The notes beneath the pieces were generated by a model that made no database searches, was not told the origin of the DNA, and saw nothing but the letters and a program-made list of their open reading frames with translations. The position numbers and the translations under genes were made by a program. 64,000 nucleotides of DNA. It comes from Croceimicrobium sp965656185. Lineage in GTDB: Bacteria; Bacteroidota; Bacteroidia; Flavobacteriales; Schleiferiaceae. Positions 27,173 to 35,891 of this stretch are shown one piece after another. Each line of letters opens with the position of its first letter. Positions within the stretch are counted from its first letter, which is position 1. The stretch is taken from NCBI GenBank assembly GCA_965656185.1, contig CBFHJH010000006.1, positions 62,001 through 126,000 of the forward strand, read 5' to 3'.

Positions 27173-27915
27173 ATGAGCGTGAATCGATATATAGCCGTTT
27201 TAATTTACCTCTTCGTAGGTCATTTAGTTCAGTCTCAAAACTTAGACTTTAAAATACGGGACCCGCAAGGAAAACCGCTTCAAGGGGCGGTGGCAACTTC
27301 TTATTTAGGTGAGGAGTTCGGTCCAAGTAATGAAGCGGGGCTCCTGAAAGTGCCTGCCCGAATCGGTTCGCAAGTGCAAATATTCAAGGAGGGCTATTTC
27401 ATTAAATTACTTGAGCTGGACTGGACCAAGATCGAGCCGGGCAGTAGTCAGGAAATTCTCCTTCAACCCAATGATATAGAGCTTCTCACGGTAGAGGTTA
27501 GCGCAGAAAAGATACCTTTTACCGATACCTTGCGCGTGCGCGATTTTGAAATGCAAGACAGCCTAATCTTGGTGTTAGGCTATGATTACATCGTGCTGGC
27601 CAAGCTGCAGCTGGATGTGCTGATCTATCTGCCCAATAAGGCCAATTTTACCGAGATCCGTAAAGATCCACGGGGCAATATTTTTCTATTGGAAAAAGAC
27701 TCGGTCGTTCAAGTGTACCTCAACAAGGAAATGCTTTATTTCTACCCAGCCATAGGGCGAGACCAGTACCAACAATATATAGAGCCCTTAGTAGCGGTAG
27801 ATCAAGGTCGACTCATTCTTCGGAATAACCGAATCGAATCGATGCCTTTACCGATTAGTCCGTATCGGGCAGGTGAAAGAGGAAAGGCTATGACCTATCC
27901 GCTTTACCATAACCA
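27173..27915 (+). CDS. Secreted protein with carboxypeptidase-like regulatory domain, 3' end lost in gap
   Basis: About 247 residues are visible before the N run. Signal peptide MSVNRYIAVLIYLFVGHLVQSQ is followed by a beta-sandwich like the carboxypeptidase regulatory-like domain (about 24-95: FKIRDPQGKPLQGAVATS). The next region has repeated strand motifs (NIFLLEKDSVVQVYLNKEML) and no recognised catalytic residue. It starts 28 bases after paaJ. The frame runs into 27916-28014, which is unsequenced. The reading that continues into the following PaaY fragment is an artefact of the 99-base filler, because the two halves belong to different families. Confidence 0.75.
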
Positions 27916-28014
27916 NNNNNNNNNNNNNNNNNNNNNNNNNNNNNNNNNNNNNNNNNNNNNNNNNNNNNNNNNNNNNNNNNNNNNNNNNNNNNNNNNNNNN
28001 NNNNNNNNNNNNNN
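27916..28014. other. Assembly gap (99 N)
   Basis: A run of 99 undetermined bases between a secreted protein gene and the C-terminal two thirds of paaY. The missing part of PaaY alone should be roughly 60 to 70 residues, more than 99 bases, so the true gap is longer than shown. Confidence 0.97.
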
Positions 28015-28429
28015 GGTACACATGTTTCCTGGGGTTAGTATCCGCTTAGAGCAGGGCGCTCATGTAGGGCATGGGGCCATTATCCACGGAGCGAACTTAG
28101 GCGCCAATTGTCTGATCGGAATGAATGCCGTGGTAATGGATCGTGCGACCATTGGTGCCGGATCTATCGTAGGAGCCTTGAGTTTTGTAAAAGCAGACAG
28201 TCAAATTCCCGAACGAAGCTTGGTAGTGGGTAATCCCGCCAAGGTGATAAAGGAGGTAAGTGAGGAGATGTTGGCCTGGAAAACCAAGGGAACCGAGCTT
28301 TATCAAGAATTGCCTGGTGAATTACACAGCACTCTCAAAAAATGTGAGCCCCTTCGGGAAGTCGAGCCCAATCGGCCAAAGCAAGAGAAACTTTTTCAAA
28401 CTTGGCAAGAAAGTAGCGGTAAGGCTTAA
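28015..28429 (+). CDS. paaY: PaaY gamma-carbonic-anhydrase-like hexapeptide protein, 5' end lost in gap
   Basis: 138 C-terminal residues of a left-handed beta-helix protein. The hexapeptide turns (GAHVGHGAIIHGANLGANC) carry the metal-ligand His residues, followed by LIGMNAVVMDRATIGAGSIVGALSFVKA in pieces, then the PaaY-specific C-terminal helix with NPAKVIKEVSEEMLAWKTKG, YQELPGELHSTL and PLREVEPNRPK. This tail closely parallels E. coli PaaY. PaaY is reported as a thioesterase that removes inhibitory CoA adducts during phenylacetate catabolism. About one third of the protein, the N-terminal part, lies in the gap. Confidence 0.9.
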
Positions 28430-28585
28430 AAAAATCAAATCTTTAAGCGCTTCATAACCATACCTTTTTTTAATTTAGGTCAGATTTAATTGTAATCACT
28501 CTGCATAGAACCTTGGCCTACAGGGAAACCTTGACTTCTGTTCGGAGCGATTCACAGGGAACTATTTTATTAAAACAAATCAATT

Positions 28586-31500
28586 ATGAGGAACCACTTA
28601 CCCGCGGGGTCATTTCGACCCCTTGGCTGGCTAGCGACTTCTTTATTGGTGTTCTTATTCGGCAGCATGAGCTTAAAGGCTCAGCTTTCGGGTGCTTATA
28701 CCATAGACGCGTCGCAAGCAGCCTCCAGTACCAACTACACTAGCTTTTCGGCCGCTGCGGCTGCCTTGGTTAGTAATGGTGTTTCTGGCCCGGTAACATT
28801 TACTGTTGCGGCCGGCTCTTACACCGACACTCTTTATTTACCGGCTATTACTGGCGCAAGCGCTAGTAATACCATCACCTTCGACGGTGGCGACAGTGCA
28901 ACCACGACTTTGGCCTATGATGCCACAGCCACGGGGCAGAACGCCGCTATCTTACTCGACGGTGCCGACCATGTAACCATCACCAATTTAAAGATTACCC
29001 ATAGCGGCACGGACGATGCCTGGGGGCTTAGGTTGGCGAACCGAGCGGAACACAATTCCGTTGATGCGGTTGCGTTTGACATGACTTATGTTAGCTCCTT
29101 TGCGGAGGTTATCGCCATTTTAGGAAACGGTAGCTCAACTCTGGCTTACTCTGCGGGAGACGCCTTTAACGATTTGACCGTTTCCAACTGTATGCTAAAA
29201 GGCGGTTACTACGGTGCCCGATTTGAAGGTTCTGGTGGCTCGCCTAACGCCGACTCTACCGTGACCTTTAGCAATTGTCATTTCTTAGATAATTACGGCT
29301 ACGGTGCTTACTTTGATGATATTCACCAAATTACCTTAGATGGGAATACGATTGATGGTATTGCCACGAGCTCTAAAGATGGTTTTTACTTTACAGATAT
29401 CGTAGAGTATACCATTACGGGAAACACGGTATTAGTGCCAGATTACGGCATCTATATTTCTGACGGTAACTTTGATGCGGTTCCAAGCACCCAGAGTCTG
29501 ATTGCCAACAACTTCCTAAGCAGCTCTGACGATGAAGCAGCTTACTTTACCGACTTTGAAGACACCGATGTATTTTACAATACTTTCTACACCGGTGGTT
29601 CTAGTACTTCGGCCTATGGAGTTTATTTAAATGACCCAGAGTTTAACTCGATTCAAAATAACATATTCTACGGTACTTCTTCTTATGCGCTTTATTCCGC
29701 TGATGACCTATCGGCGGCAACCAGCGTTGTGGTAGACTACAATATTTACTACACCGTTAACGGAGCAAACTTGATTTACAATAGCTTCTCTGGTGGTACT
29801 TACGCGGACCTTGCCAGCTGGCAAACTGCGAACCCAGGCTTAAATGTAAACTCTTTGGAAGGAGATCCAATTTTTTCAAACCTGGGTACAAGTGTTGCTT
29901 TGTCTGGAACCTTAGCCGATGGAGCAGCTACTCCAATTGCGGCCATTACCTTGGATATCGATGGTGATGCTCGTAATGCCACCACCCCAGATATCGGTGC
30001 CGATGAATTTACTCCGGCCAGCTGCTTACCAGCTTCAGGTCTTTCTGCTGCGGTGGTATATGCCGATAGTGCTTTAGCGGCTTGGGTTGATAATAATACA
30101 GGATCGACCTTTAGCCTTGAATATGGCGCTACTGGATTTACTCCGGGTAGCGGTACCACAGTAAGTGGAATCAATGATACCTCTTATACAATTACAGGCC
30201 TTAGCCCACAGACGAGCTACGATTTTTACGTGACAGCAGATTGTGGCGCAGGAGGTACAGCAACTCAGGCCGGTCCTGGAACCTTTACCACAGGTTGTGC
30301 GGCAATCATTCCTCCTAGCTTGGAGGACTTTAGCGCAGGTTGGACGCCAGACGCTTGTTGGGAACAGGCTGGGAGCGGTACTCCTAGCACCGGTCCTTCA
30401 GCCGTAGGCTCCAGTTCTTGGACCACCGATGGCTTTGCGAATAATGGCAGCTCTGGTGCGGTAAAGGTTAATATTTACGCTAGCACAAAAGAAGAATGGA
30501 TGCTAAGTCCAACTTATGATATCGGGACTAGTGGAACCTTGCAGATGGAGTTTGACTTTGGTGTGTTTAACTGGAATACCAGCACTCCTGGATCACTCGG
30601 GTCAGATGATGAAGTTCAGGTTTTGATTTCTACCGATATGGGTCTCACTTGGACAGCAATGGACACCATCGATAATACTTTTGTCACCGCCGCTACGGGC
30701 AACCACTTGGTGTATTCGCTTAGCGCCTACACCGGCATGGTTCAATTTGCTATTTGGGCTTCTGAAGGAAGTACCAATGACCCAGAAGACGTTGATGTAT
30801 TTGTAGACAACTTTGAAGTACGCGTTGCACCAGCTTGTGCGGCCTCGAGTGCTTTACAGGCGATTAATATCACCGATAACTCTGCAGACCTTACATGGGC
30901 TGCTGGAGACGGTGCTAACTGGGGAGTAGAATACGGTCCGGCTGGGTTTACACCCGGTAGTGGTACCTCCATCAATGCTACCAATGATACTATTTCAATT
31001 AGTGGTTTGATGTCGAACACCAGTTATGACTTTTATGTAACTGATAGTTGTGGTGCTGCGGGTACTTCTACCACCTNNNNNNNNNNNNNNNNNNNNNNNN
31101 NNNNNNNNNNNNNNNNNNNNNNNNNNNNNNNNNNNNNNNNNNNNNNNNNNNNNNNNNNNNNNNNNNNNNNNNNNNCTGGTCCAGCTTCCTTTACTACTAG
31201 TATCGCTGGTCCTCGTACAATTGCTTGTACCACCGGTTCTACAGGGGCTCTCTTTACGGAAGAGTTCGATAATAGTACATCCTTTACGGGCAACATCAAT
31301 AACGGAAATGGATCATGGCTCTACGATAGTAACTTTACTGGCTCTAGCAGCACTGGCCCGTCTGCTCCGCATAGCGGATCACACTATATTTATGTAGAAA
31401 CTTCTACTGGTGGCCCAGACTCTGCTTCTATAGTATCACCAGCAATAGATCTTAGCGCTGCATCGCAAGCGGTAGATCTTTCCTTCTGGCTGCATGCTTA

Positions 31501-34500
31501 TGGTCAGAATATTGGTACCTTGAAAGTAGGGGTTTCAACCTCGGCTAGTGGACCCTTTACTACGGAGTTTACTTATGGTCCAGGCGAACTACAGACCGAC
31601 GAATTGGATCCATTCCAAAATGTGGGAGTAAACCTAGATTCTTACTTAGGACAGACCATTTACATTGAGTTCCGGTACATTCGTGGTTCTTCTTTCTACG
31701 GTGATTTAGCTATTGACCTAGTGGAAATACTAACTTGTCAGTCTTGTTTGGCTTCTACTAACCTAAGCGCCTTTAATGTTACCCCATTTACGGCAGACCT
31801 TACTTGGACTGCTGGTTCGGGAACTAACTGGGCTGTGGAATACGGCCCAAGTGGATTTACGCCCGGTTCAGGAACCTCGGTAAGCGCAAGTAATGATACC
31901 ATAACCCTAACTGGTTTAATGGCCTCAACTGCTTATGATTTCTACGTGACCGACTCTTGTGGTGGTGCTCTCGGTGCCTCTCCAGCGGCTGGTCCTGGAA
32001 GCTTTACCACTGCCGTGAACTGCCCTGCTACCGAAACCCTTCCATTCATGGAGAGTTTCGATGCTAATGCTGGCTGTTTTACCGCTATCGACGCTGGTGG
32101 TGCCAGTGGAGACACTTGGGCTCATACCGTAAGTACTTCTCAGAATTTAGACGGTACGGGTTACATGCGCGTAGACTCAGATGCCGATGGTAATGGCGTA
32201 CACCTTATCGAGACTTTAGAGTCTCCGGTAATCGATGCCTCAACCGTTAACAATGCATTGGTATTAGAATTCGATCATTACTACCGCTGGATCGGTCCAG
32301 ACTCTGGCACCGTGCAGGTATATGACGGGTCAGCTTGGATCAACGTTGCTACCTATACTTCCTCTACCGGAGGTTGGTCTTCTCCAAGTCACGAAGTGAT
32401 CGACGTTACTGCCTACGCTAATGCAAACTTCCAAGTGCGTTTCCTCTACGATGACGGAAATACTTGGGCTTGGTATTGGGGTGTAGATAACTTCTCGGTT
32501 GAAGACAAGTGTTTAGCCCAAAGTCTTCCTTACACCGAGAACTTCGATACTGATCTTGGCTGTTTCACCACCATCGATGCTGGTGGAGCGAGCGGAGACA
32601 CTTGGACTCAAACTGTAAGTACTTCTCAGAATTTAGACGGTACCGGTTATGTTCGGGTAGACTCAGATGCCGACGGTAATGGAGTACATCTGATCGAAAC
32701 TTTAGTATCTCCAGTGATCGACGCTTCTAATGTGAGCGGAACTCTAACTCTTACCTTTGATCACTACTACCGTGCAATCGGCAGTGATTCAGGTGTTGTT
32801 GAGGTTTGGGACGGAACTACCTGGAATAACTTGGCCACCTATAACGCCAACACTGGCGCTTGGGGTGCACCCGCGCAGGAAAGTTTTGATATTACGGCAT
32901 ATGCTAACTCAGAGCTACAAGTACGTTTTGTTTATGATGACGACGATTCTTGGGCTTGGTATTGGTCGGTGGATAACTTCTCGATAGCCGATATCGGTTG
33001 TTTACCTTCTACCGCTCTTCAAGCATTCAATATTACCACTACCAGTGCAGACCTAACTTGGACTGCAGGCACAGGTAATGATTGGGTCGTGGAGTATGGC
33101 GTTTCAGGCTTTACACCTGGTTCGGGCACTATTATTAATGCTACCAACGATACCATTTCTATTACGGGCTTAATGCCCTCTACCGCTTACGATTTCTACG
33201 TAACTGATAGCTGTGGAATGATGGGAAGTTCTCCAGTAGCAGGACCAGGTAGCTTTAATACGCTTTGTGCGCCAGTTAACATGTATCCTTACGTAGAGGA
33301 CTTTGACGGCGGTGTTATTCCGGTATGTTACAGCGAAACAAGCACTAGCTCATCCTACACTTGGCGTCCAAATACTGGTGGAACCACTTCCGGCAGTACT
33401 GGACCTTCTGGCGACGCTACCAGCGGAACCGGTTACTACATGTACGTAGAAGCCAGTTCACCAGCCTCGCCCGGCGATAGTGCCTATCTATACACTCCGG
33501 AGTTCGACATGACCTCATTGTCTAATCCAGAAATCGTTTATGCTTACCACATGTACGGAGCCGATATCGTAAACTTGGATCTACAAGCCTACGATCGGAC
33601 CAGCATGACTTGGGTTAGTCTAAATAATATTGTTGGACAACAACAAAGTGGAAGTGGAGATGCTTGGCTAGAAGCTCGTGTACCACTTGCGGCTTATACC
33701 ACAGATACGGCACTTCAATTGCGCTTCTTCAGCGAACGCGGTGCTAGTTTCAATGGTGATGCGGCAGTAGATGATATCATGGTTAGAGAAATTCCTCCTT
33801 GTGTGGACCCATCTAACTTTATGGTAGTTACCGCCACTAGTAACAGTGTAAGCTTGTCTTGGGATAGCGATACTAATATCGTAGCCTCTACAATTCAATA
33901 CGGTGCGCCAGGCTTTAGCCTAGGTAGCGGCACTAACGTAGCGGCAACTCCTGGTGGCTTTACCGTAAGCGGATTGGCCGGAACTACTTGCTATGACTTC
34001 TATGTGAAAGATAGCTGTTCGGCTGGAACCAATTGGGTAGGACCGGTAACCGCATGTACTATTGCTACTTGTTCGGTTTCTTCTACTCCAAGCAGTACCA
34101 CCAATGATACGACCGACTGTGACGGCGGGCCTACCAATTTAAGTGCCATGTCGAGTACCACCAATGATCTTGTTTGGATCGATAATGGTATCGTGCGTGA
34201 AACGGGTATGAACTATACTACCGATTCGGTGAGTTTTACCACCCCATTCGATGTGTCGGAATACGTTACTACTAATAATGTTTCGATCGGACCTATGACC
34301 AATATTGCTGCCAGTGGCTTTGGCAACTTCAGCAATGGTCAGTGGATTACCGTAGACGATACCATTCATATCGATAGTATGACCGTACGTCATCAAAATG
34401 ATGTAGTGGCCTTCGTACAGATCGTTGATGCAGCTATAACTACCGTTCTACAACGCGGAGATACCTTTACTACGCCTGCGGGTGTAACAGGTGATTACCG

Positions 34501-35755
34501 AGTTCCAGTAAATATGGTACTTACACCTGGGGTTTACTTTATGAACGTTGACTTCCTTTCTGGGTCGGGATCTCTTTTCCGTGCAACTGGAGGAGCCAAC
34601 TACCCTTATGATGTGGCCGGATTAATGAGTATTGACTCTACAAACTTCTCTGACCAGAGCCGTATCTATTATACCTTCGACCTAAGTATTTCTAAGGCCT
34701 GTATTGGGCCAGCAGCACAAGCCTTGGCAGTGGTGCCTGGTGCAAATGCCGGTATGACGGATACGGTTGCCGTATGTTCTACCGAAAGTGCGGTTAACCT
34801 TGCTGGTTTCTTAGGTGTTCACGATGGTGGCGGTACTTGGATCGACGACGATGCGACCGGTGCGCTTACCGATAGTATCTTCGACGCTACGGCAGTTGCC
34901 AGCGGCGCCGCGTATAACTTCACTTACATTGTTCCAGGATCTAACGGTTGTGCCGGGGATACTGCCATGCTCAATGTAAGTGTTGAAGCTGCACCCGATG
35001 CAGGCATCGATACAACGGCCTTGGCTTGTCAAGGTAGCGGAATCCTCATTCTACGTAACTACATTACCGGTAACCGCTTCGCGGGTACTTGGGTAGACTT
35101 AGATGGTTCTGGTGCCCTTGGAGCAACCGGCTCATTCAACACCAATAATGCAACTGCAGGGGTTTACCGTGCCGCTTACATCTTAAGTGGTACTGTTTGT
35201 GATCCAGACACTGCAATTGTAACCGTAGACCTCGACGATCCAGTAAGTGCTGGCCTCGCGGCTTCAGATACGGTTTGTGATGATGAAGCAATGGTAGACC
35301 TTAATAACTTCCTAGACGCTAGTGCTACAGCTGGAGGTACTTGGTCCGACCTTAGCGGGACAGGTGCTTTAAGTGCTAATATTTTCGATGCTACCGCGGT
35401 TAGCAACGGAGCTACTTACAGCTTCCAGTACAAAGTATCATCTAATTGTGGCGACGACTCGGTAACAGTTGACCTATTCGTAGAAGACTGTGACGTGAGT
35501 TTACGCGACTTGAACACTGGGTTCATCAGTATCTATCCTAACCCGACTAAGGGAATTATTAAGATCGATGACGATAACGTAAAAGGTGAGATTCAAGTGG
35601 AACTGTTCTCAGCTAGTGGAGCACTTCTTGTGAGTGAGATCTACAATGAGCATGAAGAGATCCGTTTGGATATTTCAGATTACGCTGTTGGTGTTTACAC
35701 CATTAAAGTGAGTTCAAGCAAAGGCTTAGATGTTAAACGCGTCATGAAGCATTAA
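28586..35755 (+). CDS. Giant T9SS-exported surface protein with beta-helix, repeated fibronectin/jelly-roll modules
   Basis: At least 2389 residues counting the N-filled codons. The signal peptide lies near residues 1-33 (LGWLATSLLVFLFGSMSLKAQ). Order: right-handed beta-helix about 35-475 (ending DIDGDARNATTPDIGADEF); then alternating fibronectin type III domains (YDFYVTDSCG...GPGSFTT) and MAM/cleaved-adhesin jelly rolls, including two nearly identical 163-residue units (32021-32998); a region about 1830-2060 with a jelly roll; three Ig-like repeats of about 75 residues (GGTW.D..GTGAL); and a T9SS type A sorting domain about 2309-2389 (ISIYPNPTKGIIKID). A 99-N gap at 31077-31175 interrupts a fibronectin domain, so the true length is uncertain. 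It is a paralogue of the 12146-18385 protein. Confidence 0.9.
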   Translation: MRNHLPAGSFRPLGWLATSLLVFLFGSMSLKAQLSGAYTIDASQAASSTNYTSFSAAAAALVSNGVSGPVTFTVAAGSYTDTLYLPAITGASASNTITFDGGDSATTTLAYDATATGQNAAILLDGADHVTITNLKITHSGTDDAWGLRLANRAEHNSVDAVAFDMTYVSSFAEVIAILGNGSSTLAYSAGDAFNDLTVSNCMLKGGYYGARFEGSGGSPNADSTVTFSNCHFLDNYGYGAYFDDIHQITLDGNTIDGIATSSKDGFYFTDIVEYTITGNTVLVPDYGIYISDGNFDAVPSTQSLIANNFLSSSDDEAAYFTDFEDTDVFYNTFYTGGSSTSAYGVYLNDPEFNSIQNNIFYGTSSYALYSADDLSAATSVVVDYNIYYTVNGANLIYNSFSGGTYADLASWQTANPGLNVNSLEGDPIFSNLGTSVALSGTLADGAATPIAAITLDIDGDARNATTPDIGADEFTPASCLPASGLSAAVVYADSALAAWVDNNTGSTFSLEYGATGFTPGSGTTVSGINDTSYTITGLSPQTSYDFYVTADCGAGGTATQAGPGTFTTGCAAIIPPSLEDFSAGWTPDACWEQAGSGTPSTGPSAVGSSSWTTDGFANNGSSGAVKVNIYASTKEEWMLSPTYDIGTSGTLQMEFDFGVFNWNTSTPGSLGSDDEVQVLISTDMGLTWTAMDTIDNTFVTAATGNHLVYSLSAYTGMVQFAIWASEGSTNDPEDVDVFVDNFEVRVAPACAASSALQAINITDNSADLTWAAGDGANWGVEYGPAGFTPGSGTSINATNDTISISGLMSNTSYDFYVTDSCGAAGTSTTXXXXXXXXXXXXXXXXXXXXXXXXXXXXXXXXXXGPASFTTSIAGPRTIACTTGSTGALFTEEFDNSTSFTGNINNGNGSWLYDSNFTGSSSTGPSAPHSGSHYIYVETSTGGPDSASIVSPAIDLSAASQAVDLSFWLHAYGQNIGTLKVGVSTSASGPFTTEFTYGPGELQTDELDPFQNVGVNLDSYLGQTIYIEFRYIRGSSFYGDLAIDLVEILTCQSCLASTNLSAFNVTPFTADLTWTAGSGTNWAVEYGPSGFTPGSGTSVSASNDTITLTGLMASTAYDFYVTDSCGGALGASPAAGPGSFTTAVNCPATETLPFMESFDANAGCFTAIDAGGASGDTWAHTVSTSQNLDGTGYMRVDSDADGNGVHLIETLESPVIDASTVNNALVLEFDHYYRWIGPDSGTVQVYDGSAWINVATYTSSTGGWSSPSHEVIDVTAYANANFQVRFLYDDGNTWAWYWGVDNFSVEDKCLAQSLPYTENFDTDLGCFTTIDAGGASGDTWTQTVSTSQNLDGTGYVRVDSDADGNGVHLIETLVSPVIDASNVSGTLTLTFDHYYRAIGSDSGVVEVWDGTTWNNLATYNANTGAWGAPAQESFDITAYANSELQVRFVYDDDDSWAWYWSVDNFSIADIGCLPSTALQAFNITTTSADLTWTAGTGNDWVVEYGVSGFTPGSGTIINATNDTISITGLMPSTAYDFYVTDSCGMMGSSPVAGPGSFNTLCAPVNMYPYVEDFDGGVIPVCYSETSTSSSYTWRPNTGGTTSGSTGPSGDATSGTGYYMYVEASSPASPGDSAYLYTPEFDMTSLSNPEIVYAYHMYGADIVNLDLQAYDRTSMTWVSLNNIVGQQQSGSGDAWLEARVPLAAYTTDTALQLRFFSERGASFNGDAAVDDIMVREIPPCVDPSNFMVVTATSNSVSLSWDSDTNIVASTIQYGAPGFSLGSGTNVAATPGGFTVSGLAGTTCYDFYVKDSCSAGTNWVGPVTACTIATCSVSSTPSSTTNDTTDCDGGPTNLSAMSSTTNDLVWIDNGIVRETGMNYTTDSVSFTTPFDVSEYVTTNNVSIGPMTNIAASGFGNFSNGQWITVDDTIHIDSMTVRHQNDVVAFVQIVDAAITTVLQRGDTFTTPAGVTGDYRVPVNMVLTPGVYFMNVDFLSGSGSLFRATGGANYPYDVAGLMSIDSTNFSDQSRIYYTFDLSISKACIGPAAQALAVVPGANAGMTDTVAVCSTESAVNLAGFLGVHDGGGTWIDDDATGALTDSIFDATAVASGAAYNFTYIVPGSNGCAGDTAMLNVSVEAAPDAGIDTTALACQGSGILILRNYITGNRFAGTWVDLDGSGALGATGSFNTNNATAGVYRAAYILSGTVCDPDTAIVTVDLDDPVSAGLAASDTVCDDEAMVDLNNFLDASATAGGTWSDLSGTGALSANIFDATAVSNGATYSFQYKVSSNCGDDSVTVDLFVEDCDVSLRDLNTGFISIYPNPTKGIIKIDDDNVKGEIQVELFSASGALLVSEIYNEHEEIRLDISDYAVGVYTIKVSSSKGLDVKRVMKH
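31077..31175. other. Assembly gap (99 N) inside the giant protein gene
   Basis: 99 undetermined bases within a fibronectin type III repeat. Flanking codons stay in frame, but 99 is the same filler length as the other gap, so one or more repeats may be missing. Confidence 0.97.
32021..32509 (+). repeat. Tandem 489-bp module, copy 1
   Basis: Encodes a 163-residue jelly-roll unit beginning CPATETLPFMESFD and containing DAGGASGDTW and STSQNLDGTGY. It abuts copy 2, which has exactly the same length. Confidence 0.9.
32510..32998 (+). repeat. Tandem 489-bp module, copy 2
   Basis: Encodes a 163-residue unit beginning CLAQSLPYTENFD with the same internal motifs as copy 1. Long nucleotide stretches are identical, for example GTAAGTACTTCTCAG in both, which points to recent duplication. 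Confidence 0.9.
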
Positions 35756-35778
35756 GCTTAAAACTTAATATCTTGAGA

Positions 35779-35807
35779 AACCCCGGCCTTAGGTCGGGGT
35801 TTTTTTA
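35779..35807 (+). terminator. Terminator after the second giant T9SS protein
   Basis: ACCCCGGCC, loop TTA, GGTCGGGGT (one G-T pair), then TTTTTT. It lies 24 bases after the stop. Confidence 0.9.
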
Positions 35808-35848
35808 TGGAATAAAGTGACAAGTCATTTTAGATGCTTCGCAGATCT

Positions 35849-35856
35849 TATATTTG
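35849..35856 (+). promoter_or_regulatory. Putative -7 element of the prolyl oligopeptidase gene
   Basis: TATATTTG matches TAnnTTTG, with a TTTT-containing -33-like element 17 bases upstream, and lies 35 bases before the ATG at 35892. This favours the lipoprotein start over the upstream GTG at 35817. Confidence 0.5.
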
Positions 35857-35891
35857 TGTACCGATCTAGCCCAATTACAAATCCATTTAGT

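Noticed and set aside
27173..28429. A single 418-codon protein combining a regulatory-like domain and hexapeptide repeats
   Set aside because: The frame only stays open because 99 N are filled in; the halves are unrelated families and PaaY is visibly truncated.
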